Source: Microbacterium sp. Leaf288 (GTDB lineage Bacteria > Actinomycetota > Actinomycetes > Actinomycetales > Microbacteriaceae). Taken from it: a DNA stretch of 64,000 bases. The stretch is taken from NCBI RefSeq assembly GCF_001422925.1, contig NZ_LMNI01000010.1:248001-312000 (forward strand), in the 5' to 3' direction. Under the pieces are notes generated by a model that saw only the letters and a list, made by a program, of their open reading frames with translations, searched no databases and was not told the DNA's origin. Below are positions 36,027 through 44,392 of the stretch, in pieces. The position numbers were made by a program, and so were the translations under genes. Each line of letters opens with the position of its first letter. Positions within the stretch are counted from its first letter, which is position 1.

Positions 36027-36584
36027 TCAGATGTCGCCCTTGAAGGTGAAGGCGCGGACGACGTTGATGATGCCGAGCACGACGAGCGAGATGCCGAGGA
36101 TCCACCAGAGGATCGCGACACCCCAGACCGGCGCGAAGAGCACGACGATACCGGCGATGATGCTCAGGATGGCGAAGAAGATCGACCAGCCCTTCGACGA
36201 CGCGTCGCCGAGCGTCGACAGCGCGACGATGCCTTCGACGATCCACATGATTCCGATGAGGATGCCGAGGAACAGCGCGAGCCACGCGGTGGTCTGCCCA
36301 AGGTTGAACAGGGCCACGACGCCGGCGATGATGAACAGGATGCCGAGCGCGATGTGGCCGACGCGGGCCCAGCCGCCCTTGGTCTTCGAGAAGATCCCGA
36401 GCCCGGCGTAGACGAGGCCGGCGGCGATCGCATAGATCGCGATGATCGCCGTGATGACCGCGGCGGTCTTGCCCGGCCAGACCAGGATCAGGATGCCGAC
36501 GATGATGGCGAGGACGCCGCCGACGCCGAGCGCCGTGCGGATTCCGTTGACGGCCGACTTCTCGGCTTCGGATGCAGTGGACAT
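36027..36584 (-). CDS. HdeD-like / DUF308 membrane protein
   Basis: A 185-residue integral membrane protein of the HdeD (DUF308) family with six predicted helices, each about 20 hydrophobic residues with short loops (for example LGVGGVLAIIVGILILVWPG). E. coli HdeD is linked to acid resistance; the actinobacterial proteins are uncharacterised. ATG 36584 follows AGAAAGG. Monocistronic. Confidence 0.85.
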   Translation of the reverse strand: MSTASEAEKSAVNGIRTALGVGGVLAIIVGILILVWPGKTAAVITAIIAIYAIAAGLVYAGLGIFSKTKGGWARVGHIALGILFIIAGVVALFNLGQTTAWLALFLGILIGIMWIVEGIVALSTLGDASSKGWSIFFAILSIIAGIVVLFAPVWGVAILWWILGISLVVLGIINVVRAFTFKGDI

Positions 36585-36710
36585 GAGGGGCCTTTCTGAG
36601 AGTTCCCTGTACGTGGTGCGGCTAAAGCTTAGACCCCACATCGAACTTGCAAGCGACCATGAACGTGTGTTGCCCGATGCCCATCGCCTCGGCGGGCCGC
36701 AGCGCGCTAG

Positions 36711-36738
36711 CGTGAGCGTGCGTGACCGTGAGCGTGCG
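36711..36738. repeat. 12-bp direct repeat upstream of the molybdopterin oxidoreductase gene
   Basis: CGTGAGCGTGCG occurs at 36711-36722 and again at 36727-36738, one and a half helical turns apart, 33 bases before the ATG at 36771. It may be a regulator site; it lies between a divergent pair of genes. Confidence 0.5.
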
Positions 36739-36770
36739 CGCCCGGCGCGGCGTGCAGGAGGAAGGTTTCG

Positions 36771-37364
36771 ATGGCCGTCGTATCGAGAGGGTTCGGAGCG
36801 CGTCGCCGCGAGAGCGATCCGCGGCTGCCACCCGGGCAGTACCTGACGGAGGATTTTCCCGTGCTGTCGGCCGGTCCGACGCCGCGGATCGAGCAGGACG
36901 ACTGGCGCTTCGGCATCCGCACCGAAGGCGGCGACGCGGTCTCGTGGACGTGGGACGAGTTCATGGCTCTGCCGATCGAGGACGTCGACACCGACATCCA
37001 CTGCGTGACGCGGTGGTCGAAGCTGGGCACGTCCTGGCGCGGCGTGTCGCTCGACACCCTGCTCGACACGGTCGAGACCGACGCCGAATTCGCCATGGCG
37101 CACTCCTACGGCGGCTACACGACGAACGTGCCCATGGAGGACCTGCTCGGCGGGAAGGCGTGGGTCGCGTTCGAGTTCGAGGGCGAGCCGCTCGACCCCG
37201 AGCACGGCGGGCCGGCGCGGCTGCTCGTGCCGCATCTGTACTTCTGGAAGAGCGCGAAATGGGTGCGCGGGCTCACCCTCATGCAGGACGACGAGCCCGG
37301 ATTCTGGGAGCAGAACGGGTACAACATGCACGGCGATCCTTGGACCGAGGAGCGGTATTGGTGA
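36771..37364 (+). CDS. Molybdopterin-dependent sulfite oxidase/YedY-type oxidoreductase
   Basis: A 197-residue oxidoreductase with the molybdenum-ligand Cys78 in DIHCVTRWSKLG, and SYGGYTTNVPMEDL and HLYFWKSAKWVRGL blocks of the sulfite oxidase fold. It is unusually short (E. coli MsrP is about 330) and has no Tat or Sec signal, so it should be cytoplasmic. ATG follows AGGAGG. It overlaps by GTGA a flavin reductase gene, the probable electron partner. Confidence 0.87.
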   Translation: MAVVSRGFGARRRESDPRLPPGQYLTEDFPVLSAGPTPRIEQDDWRFGIRTEGGDAVSWTWDEFMALPIEDVDTDIHCVTRWSKLGTSWRGVSLDTLLDTVETDAEFAMAHSYGGYTTNVPMEDLLGGKAWVAFEFEGEPLDPEHGGPARLLVPHLYFWKSAKWVRGLTLMQDDEPGFWEQNGYNMHGDPWTEERYW

Positions 37365-38086
37365 CGGTCGGCGGCTGGCGGCCCGGCCGCGTCCTCGAGG
37401 CGCTGCCCGCGACACCGTCGGCGCGCATCCTGCGACTCGAGGTGCCGGGCTGGCCGGGCAGCACGGCGGGTCAGCACGTCGACATCCGGCTCACCGCCGA
37501 GGACGGCTACCAGGCGGTGCGGTCGTATTCGCTCGGTTCGTACGGCCCCGGCGACACGATCGAACTGGCGGTCGACGAGATCCCCGAGGGCGAGGTGTCG
37601 CCGTACCTCGTGGAGGATGTGCTGCCGGGCGACGAGCTCGAGGTCAAGGGGCCCCTCGGGGGCTACTTCGTGTGGCGACCCGGGGGAGAGGGGCCCGTGC
37701 AGCTCATCGCCGGGGGGTCGGGAATCGTGCCGCTGATGGCGATGGTGCGGGCTGCGACGGATGCCGGGGCTGCAGCATCCGTCCGACTGCTCTATTCCGT
37801 CCGCACGGCGAGCGACGCGATATATCGCGATGAACTCGAGCGGCTGGCCGACGACGGGGGAGTGGGGCTCACGTGGCGGTACACCCGCGCGGCGCCAGAC
37901 GGCTGGACGGATCCGGTCGGGAGGCTGGACGAGGACGCACTGCGCGCGGCGACGTGGGAGCCGTCGCAGGAGCCGATCGTGTACGTGTGCGGACCCACGG
38001 GGTTCGTCGAGCACGTCGCCGACGCGCTCGTCGGGTGGGGCCATGAGCCCGCCCGGATCAGGACTGAACGCTTCGGAGGTGCATGA
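37361..38086 (+). CDS. FAD/NAD(P)-binding ferredoxin reductase-like protein
   Basis: A 241-residue flavin reductase of the FNR superfamily. FAD motif RSYSLGSYG, NAD motif GGSGIVPLMAMVR, and the C-terminal VYVCGPTGFVE are present. No 2Fe-2S ferredoxin domain follows. GTG at 37361 overlaps the molybdopterin gene and its end overlaps the DUF6510 gene (ATGA type). It likely passes electrons from NAD(P)H to, or from, the molybdoenzyme (inference from operon). Confidence 0.87.
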   Translation: MTVGGWRPGRVLEALPATPSARILRLEVPGWPGSTAGQHVDIRLTAEDGYQAVRSYSLGSYGPGDTIELAVDEIPEGEVSPYLVEDVLPGDELEVKGPLGGYFVWRPGGEGPVQLIAGGSGIVPLMAMVRAATDAGAAASVRLLYSVRTASDAIYRDELERLADDGGVGLTWRYTRAAPDGWTDPVGRLDEDALRAATWEPSQEPIVYVCGPTGFVEHVADALVGWGHEPARIRTERFGGA

Positions 38087-38355
38087 TGCGTGCCGAGAAC
38101 GCCGCGAGCGTCGTCGACGGCAACGCCGCGGCGGGGATGCTGTGGGATGTGTTCGGCACCGACGTCACCGCGCTGGTCGGCGTGTGCGGCGGATGCGGCG
38201 ATGCCGCGCCGCTTGCGGAGGCCGTCGTCGAGATCGACGAGACGGCGGCGATCGTCCGTTGCCGCTCCTGCACCCACACGCTCTTCACCGTGCTGCGCGA
38301 CGGGGACGAGATGCGGCTCGTGCTCGGGATGCTGCACGAGATCGTGCGGCCCTAG
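38083..38355 (+). CDS. DUF6510 zinc-ribbon-like protein
   Basis: A 90-residue protein with two Cys pairs, CGGCG and CRSC, spaced as a zinc ribbon. Homologous small genes are known as DUF6510. It overlaps the flavin reductase gene. Function is unknown; the tight coupling suggests an accessory or redox-metal-binding subunit of the molybdoenzyme/reductase pair (inference). Confidence 0.8.
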   Translation: MMRAENAASVVDGNAAAGMLWDVFGTDVTALVGVCGGCGDAAPLAEAVVEIDETAAIVRCRSCTHTLFTVLRDGDEMRLVLGMLHEIVRP

Positions 38356-38368
38356 CCCGGTGAGACAG

Positions 38369-38398
38369 GTCAGCCGAGCAGCAGTCAGCCGAGCAGCA
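38369..38398. repeat. 15-bp tandem duplication across the AEC gene stop codon
   Basis: GTCAGCCGAGCAGCA is repeated head-to-tail at 38369-38383 and 38384-38398. Each copy contains the TCA that, on the minus strand, is the TGA stop of the AEC carrier gene. Slippage would leave the protein end unchanged. Confidence 0.9.
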
Positions 38399-39305
38399 GG
38401 GTGACGAGGATCAGCACCGGGACACAGCCGATCGTCGTGAGGAACACGGTGTCGCGCGAGATCGTCTCGCCGACGTCGTAGCGCTGCGAGTAGTTGAAGA
38501 CGTTCTGCGCCGTGGGCAGCGCGGCGAGCACCGTGACGATGAGCACGTCGTGCGGCGAGAGGCCGAACACGAACTCGGCGACCGCCCATGCGATCACAGG
38601 CATCGCGACGAGCTTCAGGATCGTGGCGAGAACGATGTCGCGCCGGCGCCCCGACGCCCCCAGCACGCGCTGCCCGTGCAGCGAGATGCCGTACGCGATC
38701 AGGAGGATCGGCACGCACGCGTTCGCGATGAGCATCGCCGGCTCCATCACGACGGGCGGCAGCTCGATCCCGAGCACGGAGACGAGCGTGCCCAGTACCG
38801 AGCCGACCACGATCGGGTTGGTCGCCACCCGGGCCACCGCGCGCCAGAGCGATGCGCGGGCGGTGGTCACAGCATCCAGGATCGCCATCGTGATCGGGGT
38901 GAACACCAGCAGCTGCATGAGGATGACCGGCGCGGGATACGCTGCGCTGCCGAGGAGATACAGCGACAGCGGGATGCCGATGTTGTTCGAGTTGACCTGA
39001 CCCGCGCTGAGGGCGCCGATCACCGTCTCGCCGGCGGGGCGCCGCCAGATGAGACGGGCGATGACCGCGTAGACGAGGATGACGGCCACGGCCGCGATCG
39101 CCGACACCGGGAGGAGGGCCGAGAACAGTGTGTGGACGTCGGCCTGCGCGAGGACGACGAACAGCAGGAACGGGGAGAGCACGAAGAAGGTCAGGCGCGC
39201 GAGCACGGGCCGCGCGTGCTCGCCGAGCAGATCGATGCGCCCGAGGATCCAGCCCACGAGGATCGCCACGCCCACGACGACGAACCCGGTGAGCGACTCC
39301 AGCAT
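38385..39305 (-). CDS. AEC-family (auxin efflux carrier-like) transporter
   Basis: A 306-residue membrane carrier with about ten predicted helices in two halves, typical for the AEC family, which exports or imports organic acids and other small molecules. VNSNNIGIPLSLYLLG and GISLHGQRVLG are typical blocks. No neighbouring enzyme suggests the substrate. Its last codons are duplicated with the stop (38369-38398). Confidence 0.87.
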   Translation of the reverse strand: MLESLTGFVVVGVAILVGWILGRIDLLGEHARPVLARLTFFVLSPFLLFVVLAQADVHTLFSALLPVSAIAAVAVILVYAVIARLIWRRPAGETVIGALSAGQVNSNNIGIPLSLYLLGSAAYPAPVILMQLLVFTPITMAILDAVTTARASLWRAVARVATNPIVVGSVLGTLVSVLGIELPPVVMEPAMLIANACVPILLIAYGISLHGQRVLGASGRRRDIVLATILKLVAMPVIAWAVAEFVFGLSPHDVLIVTVLAALPTAQNVFNYSQRYDVGETISRDTVFLTTIGCVPVLILVTLLLG

Positions 39306-39393
39306 GCTTCGAGCCTAGGAAGTCGTTCTCTGCGGTGCGAATCGCGCGTCACCGTCTGACAGACTGACACCCGCCGAGACCAAGGAGCGACGG

Positions 39394-39843
39394 ATGCCTG
39401 AACCCCGTGACCGCGTGACCCGCAAGGCCGATCTGCTCACGGCGCTGACGGCTCCGGCGGCCGACGTCTGGGTGGCGACGGCATCCGCGGAGGCGGCGCC
39501 GCATCTCGTGCCGCTGTCGCTCGCGTGGATCGAGGACCGGGCGGTCATCGCGTTGGAGGGCGGATCGGTGACGGCGCGCAACCTCGGTGCGTCCGGGGTC
39601 GCGCGACTCGCGGTCGGTCCGACGCGTGACGTGGCGGTGATCGACGTCGTGCTCGAGCGGTCGGCGGGCGTGGACGACGACGCACCGCTGGGCGAGGCCT
39701 ATGCGGCGCAGGCCGACTGGGACCCGCGCGGGCTCGCCGGCTACGTGTTCCTCGTGCTGCGGCCGACCCGGATCCAGGCGTGGCGCGAATCGAACGAACT
39801 GGCGGGCCGCGTGCTCATGCGGGGCGGCCACTGGGTCGTGTGA
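39394..39843 (+). CDS. Pyridoxamine 5'-phosphate oxidase-like FMN/F420-binding protein
   Basis: A 149-residue split-barrel flavoprotein of the PNPOx-like group. The fold is read from DVWVATASAEAAPHLVPLSLAWIEDRAVIALEGGSVTARNL and a C-terminal WRESNELAGRVLMRGGHWVV. F420-dependent members in actinobacteria reduce quinones or biliverdin; the cofactor here cannot be told. Divergent from the AEC gene. Confidence 0.82.
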   Translation: MPEPRDRVTRKADLLTALTAPAADVWVATASAEAAPHLVPLSLAWIEDRAVIALEGGSVTARNLGASGVARLAVGPTRDVAVIDVVLERSAGVDDDAPLGEAYAAQADWDPRGLAGYVFLVLRPTRIQAWRESNELAGRVLMRGGHWVV

Positions 39844-39880
39844 CCGTCGCCGGCTCGTGTGGTTCCGCGGCGGGGCGGGA

Positions 39881-39898
39881 GTGACGGAAGTCACTTCC
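39881..39898. promoter_or_regulatory. Overlapping palindromes upstream of the Dcu carrier gene
   Basis: GTGAC-GGAA-GTCAC (39881-39894) overlaps GGAAGT-C-ACTTCC (39886-39898). Both are perfect dyads, 73 bases or more before the ATG at 39971, in the position of an operator. Confidence 0.45.
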
Positions 39899-39970
39899 TG
39901 CGACTCCCTCGACGCCGGAGCCGCGCGTCGCTATCGTCGGCGCTGAGGGGAAGTCGATTCGGGGGTTTCG

Positions 39971-41398
39971 ATGGAGACAGTGATCGTCATCCTGCAGGCC
40001 TGCGTGGTGATCGGCGCAATCGTCATGGGCGTGCGCACCGGCGGGATCGGACTCGGGCTCTGGGGTGTCGTCGGCACCGCGATCCTGGTGTTCGTCTTCC
40101 GACTCGAGCCGGGATCGCCTCCCGTGGACGCGTTCTTCATCATCATCGCGGTGATCACGGCGTCCTCGGCGATGCAGGCCGCCGGCGGCATCGACTACCT
40201 CGTGGCGATCGCCTCCAAGATCATCCAGCGCAATCCCGCCCGGCTGACCTTCGTCGCGCCGCTCGTCGCCTTCGTGTTCACCGTGCTGTCGGGCACGTCG
40301 AACATCTTCTTCGCGCTGATCCCGGTGATCTACGAGACCGCCTACCGCAACGGACAGCGTCCCGAGCGCGCGCTTGCGGCGTCGACCGTGACCTCGGGCC
40401 TCGGCATCACCGCGAGCCCCGTGTCGGCGGCGATGGCGGCCTATCTCGTGCTCATGGACGGCACCGGGTACGGCCTTCCGCAGATCCTGGCGGTGACAGT
40501 GCCGGCGGCGATCATCGCGTGCATCGCCACATCGTTCGTGCAGCAGCGCATCGGCAAGAACCTGCTCGACGACCCCGTGTTCCTCAAGCGCGTCGAGGAG
40601 GGGACCGTCGAGGTGCCGGCGCCGCTCAAGGCCGCGTACGCCGCGAAGATCGGCGGTGGTGCGGGTGCCGGAACCTCGAGCCTGGGCGCACCCGCCGGGG
40701 GAGAGGCCGTGAAGGTGCAGCCCGTGGAACACCCCGTGCCTCCGGGCGGCGCGACGGCGGCGTGGATCTTCATCGCCGGCACGCTCCTGGTCGTGACGCT
40801 CGGCCTGTTCCCCTCGCTGCGCCCGGCGTTCCCGAACGACGAGGGCGAGCTCGTGCCGATCGGGATGTCGCCGGTCATCGAGATGGTGATGTTCACCGTC
40901 GCCCTCGTGATCATCCTCGTGCGCAAGGTCAAGCCGTCGCTCGTGGTCGAGCAGCCGCTGCTGCGTGCCGGCTATGTCGCCGCTGTCGCCCTCTTCGGCA
41001 TCGCGTGGATGGCCGACACCTTCATCTCGGCGAACGAGGAGACGATCATCGAGCCGCTCGGCGCGATGATCGAGTCCAACCCGCTGCTGCTGGCCGTCGC
41101 GCTGTTCCTCGTCTGCGGCCTCACCACCAGCCAGTCCGCGACCACGAACACCCTCATCCCCATCGCGCTCGCCGCCGGGCTCGCGCCGGGAGTGATCACG
41201 GCGATGTGGCCGTCGCTCATCGGCGTCTGGCTGTTCCCCGCGAACGGCTCGCAGATCGCGTCGGTCGAGACCGACCAGACCGGCTCGACGAAGCTCACCC
41301 AAGTGCCCGTCTGGCACTCCTTCACGATCCCGATGCTGGTCTCGTGGGTGGCCGTCGTCGCCTCGGGTCTGCTGATCCAGCTCATCATCCCGGCCTGA
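39971..41398 (+). CDS. DcuA/DcuB-family C4-dicarboxylate carrier
   Basis: A 475-residue carrier of the anaerobic C4-dicarboxylate (Dcu) family with about twelve predicted helices, including VFTVLSGTSNIFFALIPVI and LVCGLTTSQSATTNTLIPIAL. It would exchange or take up fumarate, malate, succinate or aspartate. It is followed by an M20 dipeptidase gene after 55 bases, suggesting use of the peptide-derived aspartate (weak inference). Confidence 0.88.
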   Translation: METVIVILQACVVIGAIVMGVRTGGIGLGLWGVVGTAILVFVFRLEPGSPPVDAFFIIIAVITASSAMQAAGGIDYLVAIASKIIQRNPARLTFVAPLVAFVFTVLSGTSNIFFALIPVIYETAYRNGQRPERALAASTVTSGLGITASPVSAAMAAYLVLMDGTGYGLPQILAVTVPAAIIACIATSFVQQRIGKNLLDDPVFLKRVEEGTVEVPAPLKAAYAAKIGGGAGAGTSSLGAPAGGEAVKVQPVEHPVPPGGATAAWIFIAGTLLVVTLGLFPSLRPAFPNDEGELVPIGMSPVIEMVMFTVALVIILVRKVKPSLVVEQPLLRAGYVAAVALFGIAWMADTFISANEETIIEPLGAMIESNPLLLAVALFLVCGLTTSQSATTNTLIPIALAAGLAPGVITAMWPSLIGVWLFPANGSQIASVETDQTGSTKLTQVPVWHSFTIPMLVSWVAVVASGLLIQLIIPA

Positions 41399-41453
41399 AC
41401 CGGCCCGGATCCACGGCGTCTGAGCGCGCGCCCGCGTGCGGAGAGGAGCAAGC

Positions 41454-42797
41454 ATGTCCGACACGAACGAGGTCGCGGAGGGCGCCGCTGCGCTCATGCC
41501 CGAAGTGATCGAGCGCCTCGAGACCCTGGTGCGGATCCCGTCCGTGGCCTTCCCGGGCTTCGATCCCGCACCCGTCCACGAGATGGGTAGGGCCGTGGTG
41601 GAGCTGTTCGAGGCCGCCGGCGCGACCGGGGTGTCGCTCGTCGACGTCCCCGACGGGTATCCGTGTGTGTTCGCAGACCTCGCGGGACCCGAGGGGTCGC
41701 CGACGGTGCTGCTCTACGCCCACTACGACGTGCAGCCGGCGCCCGAGAGCCAGCGCTGGTCCACACCGCCGTTCGAACCGGTCACGAAGGAGGACGGGCG
41801 CATCTACGGCCGCGGCGCCGCCGACGACAAGTCCGGGCTCGTCATCCACTACGCGACCCTCAAGCTGCTCGGCGCCGACCGGCCGTGCCGCGTGAAGATC
41901 CTCGTCGAGGGGGAGGAGGAGACGATCTCGCACCTCGAGGCCTTCGTCGAGGCGAACCCCGAGAAGTTCGCGGCCGACGCGTATGTCATCGCCGACATCG
42001 GCCCTCAGGCGCCGGGCCGGCCGGGTCTCACGACGGCGCTCCGTGGCGATGTCGCCTGCACCGTCACAGTGCGGACGCTCGCGAACCCCGTGCACTCGGG
42101 AGAGTTCGGGGGAGCGGCACCCGACGCCCTCACCGCGATGATCCGCATCCTCGACACGCTGCACGATGACAACGGCGACACGGTGATCCCGGGTGTCGAC
42201 AGCGGCCACTGGGATGGCGCGGAGATGGACGAGGACGTGTACCGGGGCGGCTCGGCGATCCTTCCGGGCGTGGAGTTCCTCGGGACGGGCTCGCTGTCGG
42301 ACCGCATCTGGGCGAAGCCGTCCGTCACCGTCCTCGGCATGGATCTGCCGAACACGACCGAGGCGTCGAACGTGCTGCTGAACGAGGTGAAGGCGAAGCT
42401 GTCGATGCGCATCATCCCGGGCTCCGACGGCGACGCCCAGCTGGAGGCGCTGATGGCGCACCTGCGGTCACAGCGGCCCTGGAACGCCGAAGTGGTCGTC
42501 GAGAAGGTGAAGGTGGGGCATCCGTTCGCCGTCGATGAGTCGCACCCGGCGATCGTCGCCGCGGAGGACGCGCTGCGCGAGGCCTACGGTGCCGACGTGG
42601 AGTCCATCGGCAGCGGCGCATCGATCCCGCTCGTCGCGTCGTTCAAGAAGATCGCTCCCGATGCGGCCATCGTGCTGTGGGGCGCCGAGGACACGGCGCT
42701 CGCTCGCATCCACGCGTCCGATGAATCGGTCGACCCGAAGGAGATCGAGCGGATGATCGTCGCGCAGACGCTGTTCATCCGCGAATTCGCCGGATGA
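41454..42797 (+). CDS. M20-family dipeptidase
   Basis: A 447-residue zinc dipeptidase of the carnosinase-like M20 group. Ligand blocks: LYAHYDVQP, YGRGAADDKSGLV, and VEGEEE; the lid domain follows near 200-310. ATG at 41454 follows GAGAGGAGCAAGC. It ends the core chromosomal segment; the accessory region begins just after. Confidence 0.88.
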   Translation: MSDTNEVAEGAAALMPEVIERLETLVRIPSVAFPGFDPAPVHEMGRAVVELFEAAGATGVSLVDVPDGYPCVFADLAGPEGSPTVLLYAHYDVQPAPESQRWSTPPFEPVTKEDGRIYGRGAADDKSGLVIHYATLKLLGADRPCRVKILVEGEEETISHLEAFVEANPEKFAADAYVIADIGPQAPGRPGLTTALRGDVACTVTVRTLANPVHSGEFGGAAPDALTAMIRILDTLHDDNGDTVIPGVDSGHWDGAEMDEDVYRGGSAILPGVEFLGTGSLSDRIWAKPSVTVLGMDLPNTTEASNVLLNEVKAKLSMRIIPGSDGDAQLEALMAHLRSQRPWNAEVVVEKVKVGHPFAVDESHPAIVAAEDALREAYGADVESIGSGASIPLVASFKKIAPDAAIVLWGAEDTALARIHASDESVDPKEIERMIVAQTLFIREFAG

Positions 42798-42860
42798 CGA
42801 CGGATGCTGCGACCCGCGGTGTGCGACGGAACTACAGCGGTGTAACACGATCAGGGAAAG

Positions 42861-43238
42861 TCATCCGGTTGACACTGTCTCGTGTGCGTGGCGATTCAGC
42901 GCGTGGGCAGGAGCGCGTGGGCGAACTTCGGTGATGGAGCCCCTTCTGGGAACCCCTTCTGGCGCGGGGGTCTGGAAGGGGTTCCGTTCGCGCTCCTTCT
43001 CCGTCGCGCCGATAATGCACATTATGTCAACTCGTAATGACTCTATGGGCGAGATTCGCACATAGAGCGAAATCGGGTAACGCCCACCGGTCCCCTCGAA
43101 TCCATCCCTGGCCTGGCCTTCTTCGAGCCGCTTGTACTGTTGGGTAAACCAAGCGGCATAAGCGCGACCGTTCAGAAGCTTCACCTCTGCATCTAGCCTG
43201 ACCAGGCATTTGTCGCATCGCGGTAGCAAGAACTGCAT
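42861..43238 (-). CDS. Possible small hypothetical protein
   Basis: A 125-codon frame beginning at ATG 43238. The first half (MQFLLPRCDKCLVRL, then AYAAWFTQQYKRLEEGQ) reads like protein with a lone CxxC; the last 35 residues are low-complexity and run through the hairpin at 42949-42985. No clear ribosome site. It contains the 27-bp dyad at 43041-43067. It may be a real island gene, a remnant, or chance. Confidence 0.25.
   Translation of the reverse strand: MQFLLPRCDKCLVRLDAEVKLLNGRAYAAWFTQQYKRLEEGQARDGFEGTGGRYPISLYVRISPIESLRVDIMCIIGATEKERERNPFQTPAPEGVPRRGSITEVRPRAPAHALNRHAHETVSTG
42949..42985. repeat. Hairpin with 10-bp arms downstream of the dipeptidase gene
   Basis: GGAACCCCTT (42949-42958) pairs with AAGGGGTTCC (42976-42985) over a 17-base loop. 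The left arm is part of the tandem CCCCTTCTGG repeat. It could be the terminator of the dipeptidase gene or an end structure of the island. Confidence 0.6.
43012..43067. promoter_or_regulatory. Two dyads ahead of the recombinase operon
   Basis: ATAATG-CA-CATTAT (43012-43025) is perfect and AT-rich. 43041-43067 is a 27-bp nested dyad: CTCTATG at one end and CATAGAG at the other, with inner GCGA...TCGC around GAT. Arms of ten bases about a seven-base centre resemble tyrosine-recombinase core sites; operators for the HTH protein are the other reading. Neither is tested. Confidence 0.5.
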
Positions 43239-43282
43239 GCTGTGTGCGATTCTTGCAACCGGTTCAGGCGCGAGGAGGCAGT

Positions 43283-44392
43283 GTGGACGAGGACTCGAAC
43301 GTGGTGCTCTTCGCTCCGTTCGGCGGCTCCGTTCCAGACCCAGACTTCTTCCTCGAGAGCGTGCTGGACGGCTGGGAGCGTCAGCAGCGTGGCAAGGACT
43401 TCGCGTCGGGAACGATCGGCTCTCGCCGATCACTTGTAGTCCAGCTGGTCGACTTCAGTGGGCACTACCCGTGGCAGTGGACGCTCGCGGACGCCGATGA
43501 CTTCTTCTCCCATGCCCGCGGCATCCGCAATCTTGCCCACGCGACCGTGCGTTCCTATCAGACGGCGATCAAATTGTTCTGCGACTTCGCGTGCGATCCC
43601 CGCTACGACTGGAATGAGCAGTGCGCGCGCCTGTTCGGCGCCGGGTTCGCGCAGGTGATCACCGAGCTCAACCGGATCAGCCACGCTCAACCGACCGATG
43701 CGCGGCCGGCGAAGCGGCCGTTCACCCAGCGTGAGCTGCAGCAGCTGTTCGACCTGGCCGATCTCGAGGTGCAGCGCGTCATCAACTCCGGCCGACGCGC
43801 CCCGATCGCGGCCTGGCGCGACGCCGTCGCACTGAAGGCCGCATACAGCTGGGGCCTGCGCTCCAACGAGCTTCGCCACCTCCAGCTCGTCGACCTGTCC
43901 CGCAACCACAGGGCCCCCTACTTCGGCGACTATGGCGTAGTCCGGGTGCGGTGGGGCAAACCCCACCGAGGCTCGGCGAAGAAGGTGCGCTCGGTGCTCA
44001 CCGTCTGGGAGTGGAGCGTCGACGTCGTACGCGACTGGGTGACTAACGGTCTCCCCCACTACGGCGAACCCCTCACCGACCTGTTCCCCACCAGCAAGGG
44101 CAACGTGGTGGGCGAATCGCACCTGCTCGGCCGGCTGCGCGCCTTCATCGACGAGCTCGGTTTCCCGCCGGGGCTCGACATCCACTCCTTCCGGCGCTCG
44201 TACGCTACCCATCTCATCATCGGCGAAGGCTTCGACGTCGCGTTCGTGCAGATGCAGCTCGGACACGAGCACGCGTCCACGACATCCATCTACGCCCTCC
44301 CCTCCCCCGACTACCAGACCCGAGCTTTGCAGCAGATCCATGAACGGACCCTGGCGGCCGCGAAGCAACTCCCACGAAGGAGAGAACCATGA
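43283..44392 (+). CDS. Tyrosine recombinase/integrase, catalytically intact
   Basis: A 369-residue tyrosine recombinase that cuts and rejoins DNA through a 3'-phosphotyrosine. The SAM-like core-binding domain lies at about 20-135. The catalytic set is complete: Arg193 in GLRSNEL, His301 and Arg304 in DIHSFRRSYATH, His328 in LGHEHAS and nucleophile Tyr337 in SIYALP. GTG at 43283 is chosen since GAGGAGG ends four bases before; GTG 43244 is longer. It overlaps the HTH gene by ATGA. First gene of a three-gene unit. Confidence 0.88.
   Translation: MDEDSNVVLFAPFGGSVPDPDFFLESVLDGWERQQRGKDFASGTIGSRRSLVVQLVDFSGHYPWQWTLADADDFFSHARGIRNLAHATVRSYQTAIKLFCDFACDPRYDWNEQCARLFGAGFAQVITELNRISHAQPTDARPAKRPFTQRELQQLFDLADLEVQRVINSGRRAPIAAWRDAVALKAAYSWGLRSNELRHLQLVDLSRNHRAPYFGDYGVVRVRWGKPHRGSAKKVRSVLTVWEWSVDVVRDWVTNGLPHYGEPLTDLFPTSKGNVVGESHLLGRLRAFIDELGFPPGLDIHSFRRSYATHLIIGEGFDVAFVQMQLGHEHASTTSIYALPSPDYQTRALQQIHERTLAAAKQLPRRREP

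Larger units (their letters stand above)
42798..43282. other. Dyad-rich leader of the accessory region
   Basis: A 485-base stretch with no well-supported gene. It holds a direct repeat CCCCTTCTGG (42940-42949, 42953-42962), a hairpin (42949-42985) and two dyads (43012-43067), in locally AT-richer sequence. A weak minus-strand reading frame is listed separately. This looks like the regulatory and perhaps the recombination end of the recombinase unit. Confidence 0.55.
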
